A stretch of DNA of 64,000 nucleotides from Epiperipatus broadwayi (lineage: Eukaryota; Onychophora; Udeonychophora; Euonychophora; Peripatidae): contig JAQFVV010000020.1 of the NCBI GenBank assembly GCA_028023455.1, forward strand, positions 9,843,092 through 9,907,091, in the 5' to 3' direction. Shown here in pieces: positions 49,983 to 61,082 of the stretch. A program made the translations under genes and the position numbers. The stretch's first letter is position 1; each line of letters begins with the position of its first letter. Under the pieces are notes generated by a model that was given only the letters and a program-made list of their open reading frames with translations, made no database searches and was not told the origin of the DNA.

Positions 49983-50242
49983 AATACTTCTTGCAGCACT
50001 GCTGTAAAAAGTTTTGGAGATATGGAGTCACCTTGTCTTACACCTTTCTCAATGTTGATTTTTCCAGTATCATTATGTAATCTAATTGTTGCTGTTGCAT
50101 TTTTATAAATATTCTTTAAAATACGACAATATTCTGGATCTATACCTTGATGATCCAATGCTTTAATCACTGAAGAAATGTGTATAGAATCGAATGCCTT
50201 TTCATAATCTACAAATCCAAAACATAATGACAACTCATTCAT
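49952..50242 (-). pseudogene. RTE LINE: RT palm motifs A and B
   Basis: A 96-codon frame. FVDYEKAFDSI is RT motif A, with the catalytic Asp. GVRQGDSISPKLFTAVLQEVF is motif B. A frameshift on each side links it to the frames at 50235 and 49982. The last residues (GLNGKLKE) are already out of frame. Confidence 0.9.
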
Positions 50243-51350
50243 TTGTCCTTTTTATGACTTCTCTCAATACCTGGATATGATCTATTGTACTAAAACCACT
50301 TTTAAATCCAGCTTGTTCTCTTGGTTGGTGGAAATCCAAAGTTCTCTGTAGACGAGTTGTAATTATCTTGGTAAAAATTTTATATAAAACTGATAAAAGG
50401 CTGATAGGTCTGTAATTTCTAATATCTTCTTTATCACCTTTTTTAAATATTAATATTATTACTGCATTCTTCCAATCTTCCGGTACATCTTTATCATTTA
50501 GACATTTGGTATATAACTTTGCTAAAATTGTTTCTATTTCTTCACCTGCTTCTTTTAATATATCAATTATAATTCCATCATTTCCTGGAGCCTTTCCTTT
50601 CTTCATACCTTTAATTGCATGTCTTACTTCTTCATTTAAAATTCTGGGCAATTTGGAAGATGTAATAGATATAGGAGGTACTTGTTCTTTATTACTATAT
50701 AATTCTTGATAAAAATCTTCTACCAACTTCATGATGTCATCTCTCTTTTTAGTAATAATTCCATCTTTTTTTCTTATTGCAGATATAAATTTCCTACCAA
50801 TACCAAAATGTTGTTTAACATTCTTGAGACTTTTATTTTCTTCTACAGCTTTTCTTGCTATTTCACAGTTATACTTTCTTATATCATTTTCAACTCTTTT
50901 CCATACCATTTTACAAAATTCGAGATATTCAATTCTTTTTAATACATCATTTTTGTATATCTTCATATTCCTTCTTTTCTTCATAAATTCTCTAGTCTCA
51001 GTAGAAATTTTATTAGTCAATTGCTGCTTTTTTCTACCAGCTATCTTTGTTGCAGTTTTTAAAAGTGTATCAGTTATTTTCATATTAATTTCATTCAAAT
51101 CTGAATCATGTTCAAAATCTCCTAACACTTGAAACCTATTTGTAAGTTCTAATTTAAATTCATTAGAGTGTTTCTGAAGATTAGGAATATCAACTGTAAA
51201 TATTGTTTTTCTTAATAATTTTTGTCTCTCTAGTTTTACATTAACATGTAATTTACACCTTACTAATCGATGATCACTTCCTGTGTTAAATTTATTAAGA
51301 ACATTACAATCTTGAAATATGTATTTCCTGTTAGTCAAAATATAATCCAA
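50235..51350 (-). pseudogene. RTE LINE: endonuclease end, linker and RT fingers
   Basis: A 371-codon frame. DYILTNRKYIF and FNTGSDHRLVRCKL close the endonuclease, with the conserved SDHRLV motif. A long basic linker follows (about residues 40-230). The RT fingers have KAPGNDGI, WKNAVIILIFKKGDKEDIRN and YRPISLLSVLYKIFTKII, then QAGFKSGFSTIDHI. It is joined upstream to the frame ending at 51378 by a single TGA replacing a Trp codon, without a shift, and downstream it breaks by a frameshift after VIKRTNE. Confidence 0.92.
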
Positions 51351-51377
51351 TTCTGATGTACCTTCATTTGGATGCTT

Positions 51378-51892
51378 TCATGTCCATTTCCTTTTAACAT
51401 TTTTCTCAAAAAATGAATTCATAATATAAAGTTTTTCTTTTTCTGCAAACTCCACAAGTCTATGTCCTCTCTCATTTCTATTACCATAACCAAAACTACC
51501 TACAGCAATTTCATCTTTCATTTGTCTACCAATTCTAGCATTAAAGTCTCCCATAACAATTTTAAAATGTTGTTTACTCTGATCAAAAGCCTTTTGTACA
51601 TCCATATAAAAATCTTCTACTACTTCATCACTATGAGAACTTGTTGGGGCATAAACCTGAATTATCTGCATTTGGTATCTGCTATTAAGTTGTATAACTA
51701 ATCTTGCAACTCTGTCCGATACACCATCAATCTCCACAATATTGTTCTTCCACTTTTTATTTACAATGAATCCTACTCCACTTGTATTTCCAATATGTGT
51801 GCCTTTATAATAGAGTATATGTCCACTTTTTAAATCAATTGTTTCTTCACCTTTTCTTCTAACTTCACAAAGTCCAATAATGTCCCATTTAA
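51378..51892 (-). pseudogene. RTE LINE: endonuclease core
   Basis: The frame can be read back to 51892: WDIIGLCEVRRKGEE holds the catalytic Glu of the exonuclease-endonuclease-phosphatase fold. After SGVGFIVNKKWKNN and VSDRVARLVIQLN come IIQVYAPTSSHSDE and KIVMGDFNARIG, with the DFN metal-binding motif. The segment ends with FFEKNVKRKWT and a TGA where the family has Trp. The first 25 or so residues of the domain lie beyond the TTAA-flanked insert. Confidence 0.92.
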
Positions 51893-52648
51893 CCCTTTCA
51901 ACGATTATTAATTAATTGGCCGAATGAGTTAAAAATCAAAACTTGTAATTGGCCAACTCACAACTTTAACAAAATCTATTGTTAAAATAGATCACTTTTA
52001 ATAATATAAATACGTTAGTTTCATTTGTAAAAAGTATATTACTGAATTTTCAGATTACGAAAGCAAACAAAAGTCTTTTCAAAAATAAAATTTGATTTAT
52101 AATTTAAAAAATATTCAATTGCGGTGAAATAAAAGTAACCGCTATTCAACCAACCAAAAAAGATTGCTGACGCAATCTTTTTTTTTTCACTTTAATGTTA
52201 CGATCAATATGTAGCAATAAATAAATAATTCTTGGTAATATCTTAACTATTTTTCTAAAATAATTTGATTTTTAGTATTATTTTATCAATAATAATTTGT
52301 AATTCAATTCAAATATTGTTTAAAATGTTGTAAACATTCGTTTATCATTTTCGTAATAAAAATCAAAACGAACGTAACTTTTTACTTTTTGGCAGCCATT
52401 TCCCTTTCTGACAGAAGTGGGACAGCCAATAAGATTCAAGAAAAGTTGGTGAGGAGGCAGTGCTTTGATTTTGTTTGACATATATGGTCATTTTTATTGA
52501 CTTTTTACTTGTAAAATAACTCTGAAGAGGGCACCATCTTACAGAACTTTTGATTGTCTTTCGAATGACATTATATGTATACGTGTGATAAAAAGTAGCC
52601 GATTTAGAGTGACGTCAAATCTTCTCGCTTTTAGACGAGTCATGCATT
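51893..52648. mobile_element. 756-bp TTAA-flanked insert in the RTE endonuclease
   Basis: TTAA stands at 51889-51892 and 52649-52652. Removing the insert and one TTAA rejoins the endonuclease sequence (EEELSYIN on one side and LKWDIIGLCEVR on the other, with a one-base frame difference), which proves an insertion. TTAA duplication and the CCCTTT start at the left end suggest piggyBac. The right end (CGAGTCATGCATT) is not a clear inverted partner, so this end is truncated or the class is different. No ORF. A near-perfect 12-bp-arm hairpin lies inside. Confidence 0.75.
52156..52183. repeat. Perfect hairpin with 12-bp arms and TGAC loop
   Basis: AAAAAAGATTGC and GCAATCTTTTTT around TGAC, followed by more T. 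It resembles a bacterial terminator in shape, but in this genome it is just a palindrome inside the TTAA-flanked insert. Confidence 0.85.
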
Positions 52649-52652
52649 TTAA

Positions 52653-52746
52653 GCATTAATATAAGACAATTCTTCTTCTAATTCTTGCAATCTTCCTTCA
52701 CTTGAAAGTGATCTGCAGTTGTAAGTACCTAAATAAAACGTTGTCA
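52653..52746 (-). pseudogene. RTE LINE: endonuclease N-terminus
   Basis: Minus-strand reading from an ATG at 52746: MTTFYLGTYNCRSLSSEG, then RLQELEEELSYIN. This is the first strand of the RTE endonuclease, with the Asn of the T-N-RSL motif. It is separated from the rest of the domain by the 756-bp insert. No upstream promoter or 5' UTR could be recognised. Confidence 0.85.
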
Positions 52747-52759
52747 TCAAATAAAGATA

Positions 52760-55325
52760 TATTTTATAATAAATATATATTTTATGATAAATGAGAATTA
52801 GACTATCACTTAATTATGAGCTCAACTAACACTGATTTTCTTTATTAAATGTTTAATGAGGTGGGGTGAATGTGTATGTAAATTTATTATTTATACTCAT
52901 TCATCTAATAATGAAACTTTTTATACATAACAGAAAAAATAATATTTAGTTATTTCCATTTCCTTTTCTATAAATGAAAATGATCCCGAAGAGCCCCTAT
53001 GAGCTCCTGTTCAAAAGTTTAGACTTTCAACTAAGTTTGCACAGAATTGGTAAATAGTACACTTATGGTTCTTAGATCAATCAATCTGTCACCTTTTTCC
53101 GATTTATATGAGGTATTACTTTTTTTTCTATGATGAAATTTGGATTTTTTATGATGGTTTTTGTAAAATACAATTTTTAATTTTTTTTCTTTCTTTTGTT
53201 TTTTAGATTTAATAACCGTTATAACAGTAGATGACTTCAAATATGGGTACTAAAGAAAGTAAAAGGCACGAATAATTACAAAAGAGTGTTTATTGCAGTT
53301 GTTATTATGGATAGATTTATAGGTATACATTCGAACCCTGTTGTGATGTTGCATAGAATTAATGACTAACAGATAGATTTATCTGTGAAGATGAAGAGGA
53401 GTGGTTATGTGCATTGTATTTATATTTTTTTGTTTTATATATTTTGTTGTTTATTACCTTAAGTTATACTTATTAAAATAATGTCATTAGTAGCGCATGT
53501 TTTTTAACAACAGCAAATTAAAAAATAAGGCTGGAGAGAGTAATAAAAGGGGTTGCAAGTTGTGTCATGGGCAATTTCTGTTAATGACACTTGTCATCAG
53601 AATTCCAAGAACTGGCCACTAAGTATTTTGGAACAATGGAAACCTGATCATGCTAAAAGCATTCCTGAGATAATGGTCATCAGTGTATGGATAGACAAAA
53701 AAGTGAGATGAAAGAGAGATTAAAAAAAGATCTATATATTTTTTTATTTTGGAGTAATTCGGAAAAGTGACTGTTATAGAGAAAGAAGCGCGGAAAGTAA
53801 ATTTTAATAAATTGATTTTATTAAATAAAAATGAATAAGAATGGATTCCACTGAAATGCTGGGGTAAAAGAATCATGTGGATTCATTAAACTGGTCCAGA
53901 ATATAGCTGTTTGTGACCTGCATACCACTACTACCTTTATCTATGGAGATTTTAGCCATCTATTTCAAGCAAGTGAAGTGATCAAGGAGCTCCAAACAAC
54001 AAGAACTTTCATGTTCTCAATTTTAGAATCATCTATCTACCACCTCGAGGATGGATTATCATATGTGTAAATGTTATGAAATCTTTCATCATCTCGACAA
54101 CTCTTGCCAAGACAATCACCACTGTAATACTGTAAGCTTACAGATCCTATGTGTTAAACACACAAACATTCATCCTCAAAGGAGGTAACTATGACTTTCT
54201 CTCTATATATTGAATAAACATATAATAATTTGGTAATAAATTAAGAAATATGCACTTTGTCCCAACTTAAAAAACGAATTATAGAAAATAGATTAAATTA
54301 TTTAATAAATACAACTCTGACACAGAGTTGCACTCTTTTGTGAATGTGTATACTGATATTATATATATGTATCGGAATAACTGTGTCGTATGTTTGAGAT
54401 ATTAATATATATGTGCTAATAAATCTTAGAATTTAAACTATAACTTGTGCATTTATTTAAATTACGAGATTCTTATAATTTCTGGGCTATTATATATAAA
54501 ACCTTACTGATATTCATGACTGTATATCTCTAAAAGAAATAAAATAATAAGATTCGTAGAGCAGATAGGAAAATTATAAAAGTATATAAATGACATTTCT
54601 TTGTAAGATAACCTTGCTTCTTTCTCCCGATAGACATTGTCTCCCAAACCTTGAGACTGAGCTAGACTGGATAAGGCATACAAAAAGGTCCACTAGACCT
54701 TTTCTTTTGTTTTCGAGGGGTATAATTCTTATTAATTGGTAAGATTGGCGCTTGAGGTCAGACTTGTTCAATGCTCATAAATATACCTACTCGAGACATG
54801 GGTAATAACCTGTTCTCACTTAAATTCTTAAAATAGGATCATGGGTAGACTGTTAGACAGTAAATCATTTTTTACAGTCTAATTGCATTTGTTTACACCT
54901 TGATATTTACGTCTAATCGTAGATCAGTGTTTATAAGCCCTCTTTCTAGAAACTCATTTTTAAAAATAAATAAATTTAGAAGCAGCAAAGTAAAAAAAAG
55001 GATTATATCAAATAGAAAAAAGGATTACTGTTATTTTTATCTGCCATAATAATCACACCTGATCCTTCATAACTGGATTCAAATTTGAAACTGATGCTAA
55101 CGTTTAATCAGAATTCTGTGAATATTGAATTAGTTTTATTTTTATTATTATTGTTTTCTATAATTAAATATATGCAGAAATAATATATATTTGATAGAAT
55201 ACATTTGATTGATATAAAAACTTTTATTTGAATTATTTTTGTGACCTAGTTTTATAACTCTTTATATATATATATATTAGAATTTTAGCTGAAACTCACA
55301 GACTTATTATATATCTGTGTCAATA
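52760..55325. other. Non-coding stretch
   Basis: No gene recognised. The Lys/Ser-rich frame at 53031-53240 is low-complexity. Positions 53880-54190 and 54590-54830 are less AT-rich than their surroundings and could hold unknown old repeats, but no motif could be read. Confidence 0.5.
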
Positions 55326-55336
55326 TATGTAATATA

Positions 55337-55833
55337 TAGGGTATATGAGCACAGACTTTCACATGACCCACCACTCTCCACACTATCTCATAACACTGAT
55401 ACACTTGAACACATATATGTTGAAAAGATAAATAATCATCAATATATGTATTAAATGGATTATGTCCTGTACATGAAGGATCAGACTGACCTTAAGTCAA
55501 CATGGGTGTGACAAGAATCTCAGCCTCAGGATGGCCTTTGAGCATTCCATCATCAAATTTTCAATTGGATAGACAGTTGAAGAGTTGGAGTGTGGAGTAG
55601 TTGAAGCCTGTCCATTAAAGTATGAGGATTGGCTATCTTAAAACATATCTGAGAACTTATAGCATATATGGGTGGAGATGGTAATCTGGGCCAAATGATG
55701 ATTACTGGTTTAGCATGAAATATCAATATTGGTGATTATTTATCTTTTCAACATATATGTGTTCAAGTGTATCAGTGTTACGAGATAATGTGGAGAGTAG
55801 GTCATGTGAAAGTCTGTGCTCATAAACCCTAGA
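55337..55833. repeat. Foldback element with about 105-bp arms
   Basis: The left arm (55337-55447) runs from TAGGGTATATGAGCACAGAC to GATAAATAATCATCAATAT. The right arm (55726-55833) is its complement with a few changes. The roughly 280-bp loop is not palindromic and not recognised. A solo arm occurs at 15485. Confidence 0.9.
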
Positions 55834-55849
55834 TAGAATTTTAGATAAA

Positions 55850-57180
55850 ACACATTTGAATGACGCAATAACTTTTATTTGAATTAGTTTGGTGACCTAC
55901 TTTTTATTACTTTTTTTATATATAAATGTAGAAAATAATATATATACGATAGAATACATTTGATTGATATAAAAACTTTTATTTGAATTATTTTTGTGAT
56001 CTAGTTTATAACTCTTTATATATATATATATATGTACAAAACAATATATATATACGATAGAATTATATATATATATTTGATATGTGTATGTAAAAACAAT
56101 ATATATGATAGAATTTTAGACAATACATTTAAAAACATGCATATCCAGACTTATCATATACCCTCAGCCATCCACTCTCATATTTCATCTCCCACACACA
56201 TATATAATCAGTGCTCATAATAAATTTGTTTATTTTGATGTTTATTGATTTTTTTTTTTGTTCATTTTATCTTGGAGAAATTTTTGTTAAATATTTATTT
56301 TTTGAGTACACTTTATTTACTTGAAAAGAATACACATTTTAGGTCACACCTTATTTTTCACTAATGTAATATAATAAAGTGATATATAATAATATTATAA
56401 TATAATACTATACATTACATTATAATTTACTAAAGTCCTCAACATCTTGTAAATTATTCCTGTTATCTTTTCCCCCACTAAAAACCAAAACATATTTCTA
56501 ACAGATACCTGCATGGAAGGACAACCAAACATTTCTAGCATATATTCTGATATGGAAGAACATCTAGGTCAGCTAGTAAAAATGGAAGTTACCAATCACA
56601 CAGTTTTTGTAATTTTTCCATAGAAAAATTACCTCAGGTAAGACATATTATATATCATTTTTTTCAGCATTTGAGACGTATGTGATGAAGCTGTCTATGA
56701 AATTGTAATTTTAAGTTATACCTTTCAAAATTGAGAATTTGTGAACAAATGTAAAAATAAAGATATTTAAAAGTGTTAAAGATCTCTTTTTCTTAATTTT
56801 TTGAGGTAATAATTATTTTATCAGCTTTATTACATTCTTTCATATTTGCTGGTTCTAAAAATGTACATACTTTGATATTTATTGTATTCAAACAGAATAT
56901 ATGTTTTAAATTATACTTGTTATAATTTTTTTTAAAATTCAAGATGGCCACTTGGGTTTCAAAAAGGTTTTTTTTTCTCATATGTCATAGCATTGGCCGG
57001 GACGCGAATCCACACCAAAAAGTTAATTTATTATTATACTATTTTACCCTGTTTTCTTTTAATACTAATTCAATCATATTAATTTATTATTTGGTGATCT
57101 GATGAAAGTAAATTCAATAATCACTCTATTCAAATCTTTAATATATATATAATATTCGAGTTTAAACTCAGGCGTACAAT
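55850..57180. other. TA-rich non-coding gap
   Basis: Positions 55860-56110 hold three diverged direct repeats of a TA-rich phrase containing ATACGATAGAAT and TTGATATAAAAACTTTTATT. Nothing coding seen. Confidence 0.5.
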
Positions 57181-57745
57181 AAATATTTTAAGATACTCTC
57201 TAACCTAACATAAGACAATAATTAATAAGAAAAGAGCAACCATCTATTTTAGTGGCTCATTTATTAATGTAGAGGTTTACCTAAAGCACTTTGTTTTAGA
57301 AAAAAAAAAATTTAAATCAATAATGCAAGTGAAATTTTAAACTGGATTCCAAGAGATTGTAAAAGACCCAGAAAGAGACCACATGTAAGATGGATGGATG
57401 AAATAAGAAAGTGTGCATGGGTGATGTGGAGAGAAGCTAAAGATAGGAAAAGATGGATTGAACTTGGAGAGACCTTCATCCTGCAGTGGATTGATAATGG
57501 TTGATGATGATATAAATATGTTTCAAAGTAATTTCTTTCAATGGTTGACATGTCTGAGAGTTTTCTCAGAAGGCAATTTGAAACATACTTAAATACATTG
57601 CAGGATTCATCTAAATATTCATTTTTTCTATCCAAAGTTTTTTAGGCAAACCTCTTTATTAATAAATGAGGCACAAAAATAGATAATTGTTCTTTCCTTA
57701 TGAATTATTGTGTTACACTAGGATAGAGAGTATTTTATAATATTT
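57181..57745. repeat. Foldback element with about 115-bp arms and a LINE fragment in its loop
   Basis: Left arm 57181-57302 (AAATATTTTAAGATACTCTC through TAGAGGTTTACCTAAAG) is complementary to the right arm 57632-57745. The loop contains an RTE 3' fragment and an inner inverted pair with TATGTTTCAAA and TTTGAAACATA. Confidence 0.88.
57333..57513 (+). mobile_element. RTE LINE 3'-end fragment
   Basis: From TGAAATTTTAAACTGGATTC to GGTTGATGATGATA it matches the C-terminal coding end of the LINE at 49141-49340, in opposite orientation. It ends in the short TGA repeat. The encoded tail (PRDCKRPRKRPHVRWMDEIR-like) is recognisable. It sits inside the foldback loop. Confidence 0.9.
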
Positions 57746-58338
57746 AATATAGAAGAGGCTTAATCTCAGATATATATATTAAAGTTCTGGGGATATATAT
57801 ATATTGAGATGGTATCTTCTGCCATCTCATATATAGAAAAGTATACATATATTTTATTTAATAAAATTGTCTGTAGTTATAAAAATATTTTATAACTAAT
57901 ATATTATCTTTAAAATAAATTTAAAGTTTTTTTTTATCTCGACAAAATCCGGATTTCTTTGTTGAATTCTTCTTTTAATTTATTTAAATTAATTAGATCT
58001 TGATATATAAGTTTTTGTTCAAAGCTTTTTTTTTTTTGTATTTCTTGAAAAAATGTGGATTGTGGGGGGAAATTAGAGACATTTGAAATTAATTCTATTG
58101 TTCGAGATACAAAAAGTATTTGTAATTAAAAATATGGATAGAATCTATCTATTGTGCTATTTGATCAAGAACTTTTTTGTGAATTAAAAATGCAGCAAGA
58201 ATAATAAAAAGACAGAAATTATAAAAATAAAACACAAAGTAGGAATCCTGTTTGCTGAAAAATGTACAAATTGTGGAGTTTGCTTTTATTTTTTAAAAAA
58301 TCCAGAACTTTTGCTTAAAAGTGTTATTAACCATCAAC

Positions 58339-58614
58339 ATGAAATGTTCTCTGGCTAGAGAACATCAAAAACTTTCCCCTTGGGGAAAACATCTCACAGC
58401 CATACCTGGAACTGCCTAAGTGATTTCCAACTATGGAAAGGATGAAGTCAGCAAGCTAATTGAAGATATGTCAAGAGACCATAGACATAAACAATGGATT
58501 GATGTCAGCTGTTCAAAACTAAAACCATAATTGGTTAATACCGACTTGACAAAAGTGAAACAGCTGATCAAACAGGGTAATTATGAACAGTTATTTAAGG
58601 AACTTTTATTCTAA
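58339..58614 (+). pseudogene. Unrecognised 92-codon ORF with two in-frame stops
   Basis: I do not recognise it. One frame from an ATG at 58339 to a TAA at 58612-58614 has protein-like composition: MKCSLAREHQKLSPWGKHLT, then VISNYGKDEVSKLIEDMSRD, HRHKQWIDVSCSKLKP and TDLTKVKQLIKQGNYEQLF. Two internal TAA codons break it (after GTA near 58417 and after SKLKP near 58530). The absence of frameshifts over 276 bases suggests a fairly young pseudogene or transposon-derived fragment. A short palindrome (GTTCTCT-GG-CTAGAGAAC) overlaps its start. Confidence 0.35.
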
Positions 58615-58763
58615 TTAGTGTGATAACAGTGTCAACAATAGAATGTGGGATTTTTAATACGAATTTTTCATGTTATTTTGAATGAATTAAGGGGTATGGT
58701 ATTATTTTACTTACTTTTATTCATTAAAATTATGCATCATTTTAATTATTTTTATTATATTCA

Positions 58764-59138
58764 ATGTTTGTACAGTGTAGCATCTCATAATTTTTACTGC
58801 TCGATTGTGAAAGACAAACAGGGATGGGGGGGTCAAGTTTAGTTAAGAATTCTGCCCATAAGCAAACATTGGAAACTTATGTTGAAATCAAGAGTACATA
58901 AAGGAATGCTAGATGGTCATAAGCAAAAATAAAAATTTAGGCTGTCCATTATGTTTGTGCAGTGTAGAGTCCCAAAATGTTAACTGCTCAATCTTGAAAG
59001 ACAACAGGGATGAGGGGGTCAAGTTCAATTAAGTATTCTGCCTGTAAATAAACATCAGAAACTTATGCCGAAATCAAGAATACATAAAGGGATGCTCAAT
59101 GATCATAAGCAACAATGAAAATTTACGTCATCCATTAA
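58764..59138. repeat. 187-bp tandem duplication
   Basis: ATGTTTGTACAGTGTAG at 58764 and ATGTTTGTGCAGTGTAG at 58951 start two diverged copies. Both carry GATG-GGGGGTCAAGTT and ACTTATG--GAAATCAAGA. The unit is not recognised. Confidence 0.9.
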
Positions 59139-59538
59139 GGATAAATATAATTATTTAACATGTAATGTAGAGGGTTTGAGTGATGCACAACACTGCCAGG
59201 ATGAGTAATTCTTTCTCTTTAACCATGAAATGGATTATGGACATGGTTTTGACCTGACATTGTTAAGATAACATGGGAAGAAAAAATGAGAAAAAATGAA
59301 AAATCAAAAAAACTTGGTTTATTGCACAAAATAAATATATAATGAATCAAAGAGCCAATAGTGTTTAAATTAATAAAAAAAAATGTCTCTCTTAAACTTA
59401 AATCATTAATAATAAAAATCTTATTGACAATCATGATTATGACATGCATCAAAAGTATATTGTCTATGTAATGTGTTTTGTTTTCTATTATAGTATTTTT
59501 CGCACATATATAAACATTACATTAAACATAGCTTATTA

Positions 59539-59939
59539 CAGGGGTCCCCAACCTTTTTGCACTTAAGAGCACATTCTATAATACCAGCCAGGTGGCGGGC
59601 ACCATTTATTTTTTCAACCAGGTGGCGGGTACCATTTATTTTTTCAACCAGGTGGTGGGCACCATTTATTTTTTCAATGTAAATTTATAGTTGGATATTG
59701 TTAATAATACACATAATGTACAAAAAAATATTTATTTCAAAAATAAAATTTTAACATATAATTAACGTTTATATTTTTACGCTGTACAATTTGATTACAA
59801 AATAATACAATAATTTATAAGAAATTTTAAAAATTAAATTTATTTGTAACAGATAAATAATTTTTTTGTGTTCTGATAGTGGTAAGCACACGGAAAATGG
59901 TCTGCGGGCAGCCCGTGGGCATAGGGTTGAGGACCCCAG
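59539..59939. mobile_element. hAT-type MITE with 8-bp target duplication
   Basis: The left end is CAGGGGTCCCCAACCTTTTT and the right end is GGTTGAGGACCCCAG, its near complement. GCTTATTA flanks both sides (59531-59538 and 59940-59947), the 8-bp duplication expected of hAT transposases. The sequence is 401 bp and encodes nothing. A 30-bp tandem array lies near the left end. Confidence 0.92.
59588..59677. repeat. 30-bp tandem repeat, three copies, inside the hAT MITE
   Basis: Units at 59588, 59618 and 59648, each starting CCAGGTGGCGGG (third copy CCAGGTGGTGGG) and ending TTTTTTCAA. One or two differences among copies. Confidence 0.97.
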
Positions 59940-59947
59940 GCTTATTA

Positions 59948-60127
59948 TATATGTAAACAAAAAAAGTAAATCATTTCCCCTCAAATTATGAATTAAAAGC
60001 AGTTTAAATATTGAACAAAGGATCAAGAATAGAATGAATCCATCTATTCTTGATTCCTTGTTCAACATTTTAGTGCTTTTAATTCATAGCCTGAAGGAAG
60101 GTGATATACTCCCTTTGTTTATATAAG
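59948..60127. repeat. Long hairpin next to the hAT MITE
   Basis: Arms of about 85-90 bp. The best-paired part is ATGAATTAAAAGCA...GATCAAGAATAGA against TCTATTCTTGAT...TGCTTTTAATTCAT, with a loop of about 10 bases near 60045. Outer pairing reaches GTAAACAAA and TTTGTTTATA. It could be a MITE or a dsRNA source. Confidence 0.85.
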
Positions 60128-60729
60128 TCATGTGACATCTGATTTATATATATATATATACATTAATTTGAATGTTTCCAGATCAATTTATATATTTAAC
60201 ATTACAATTGTATAAAAAAAAGATAATTCTAGATATTGAATTACAGCAACATCTAGATTTTTTTAAAAATGCGTAATGGATGAAAACTTTTTTATGTTAA
60301 ATAATATACTATTTGCCAGTCCATGCTAGACTGGCAGGAAAGTTTGTAATAACAAAATAATAAGATTTTAAACTTTTAATTAATATAAACAATTTTTATT
60401 TATTTTTTCATTGCATTTTTACCCAATTAAAAAAAAAAGAAACAGAACGAAAACAAAATCTAATCAATCATACATAAATTAATTTGTTTTTCTATTTATC
60501 ACAGATGTTTATGGGGGGAGGGGGATAGAATTAAATTTTTTATTCTTTTTCTAAAAAAATTCAAAATTAAAAAAAAAAGTTTTTTATTACACAAGCATCA
60601 TATATATGTATAACTTCATCATGTATATTTAACATTAAATACAAATATTACATTTATCATAATCATTGTCATGTAATTACACTAGCTGTGATATTTCCCA
60701 ACATTCAGGTGAATAACATTTTATTCTTG

Positions 60730-61035
60730 CATGTTTTAACAATGAAATAATAAAGGTAGAAATGCAAGTGCATTAATGAGAATGATTGTTATTGTACTGT
60801 TTTCTGTAGCAGTATGACTGTGCAACTCGAGAAAGTGTTCAGCATGTGAAGGTAAGCAACCCCATTGCAATACACAGTAACTAGTAAGCTGTTTTGAACA
60901 GTTATAACAATTACGCTCATCTAAGGCTAAGCAGTTTACATCTTTAAAAAAATGTATCTGTAAACTTCTGCTGGTCCATAAAATCTTATCCTTATTTTTG
61001 CCGGTCCGCAGGTGTGAAAAGGTTGAAGACCACTG
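60730..61035 (-). mobile_element. hAT-like remnant with one terminus
   Basis: Read on the minus strand it begins CAGTGGTCTTCAACC at 61035, a hAT-type terminus close to that of the MITE at 59539, then CACACCTGCGGACCGGC. The other end and a matching 8-bp duplication (GTTTAAAT follows at 61036) were not found. The 110-codon frame at 60736-61068 runs through the terminus and is not a transposase I can recognise. Confidence 0.5.
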
Positions 61036-61082
61036 GTTTAAATAACATTCTCTACTGAGAACAACCAAAAACCCAAAACTAG

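Larger units (their letters stand above)
49141..52746 (-). mobile_element. Nearly full-length RTE-clade LINE, inactivated
   Basis: One element on the minus strand, from an endonuclease start at about 52746 to a 3' end with a (TCA)n/(TGA)n tail at 49141-49157. Order: apurinic-like endonuclease, linker, reverse transcriptase, C-terminal domain. Lesions: a 756-bp TTAA-flanked insertion in the endonuclease (51893-52648), an in-frame TGA for Trp near 51376, a frameshift near 50240 and another near 49975. The protein spelling is close to the endonuclease-RT proteins often annotated as craniofacial development protein 2-like, which are RTE elements. Fragments of its 3' end recur at 57333 and 63706. 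Confidence 0.92.

Noticed and set aside
50506-51701. Plus-strand ORFs opposite the RTE LINE
   Set aside because: They are complements of the endonuclease and RT coding sequence, not separate genes.
52156-52187. Hairpin plus T run resembling a rho-independent terminator
   Set aside because: The window is eukaryotic and the hairpin is inside a transposon insert; the shape is coincidental.
53031-53240. Lys-rich 69-codon minus-strand ORF
   Set aside because: Low-complexity K/S sequence arising from T-rich DNA; no evidence of a gene.
60736-61068. 110-codon minus-strand ORF as a hAT transposase piece
   Set aside because: It begins outside the hAT terminus and shows no hAT dimerisation or BED motif.
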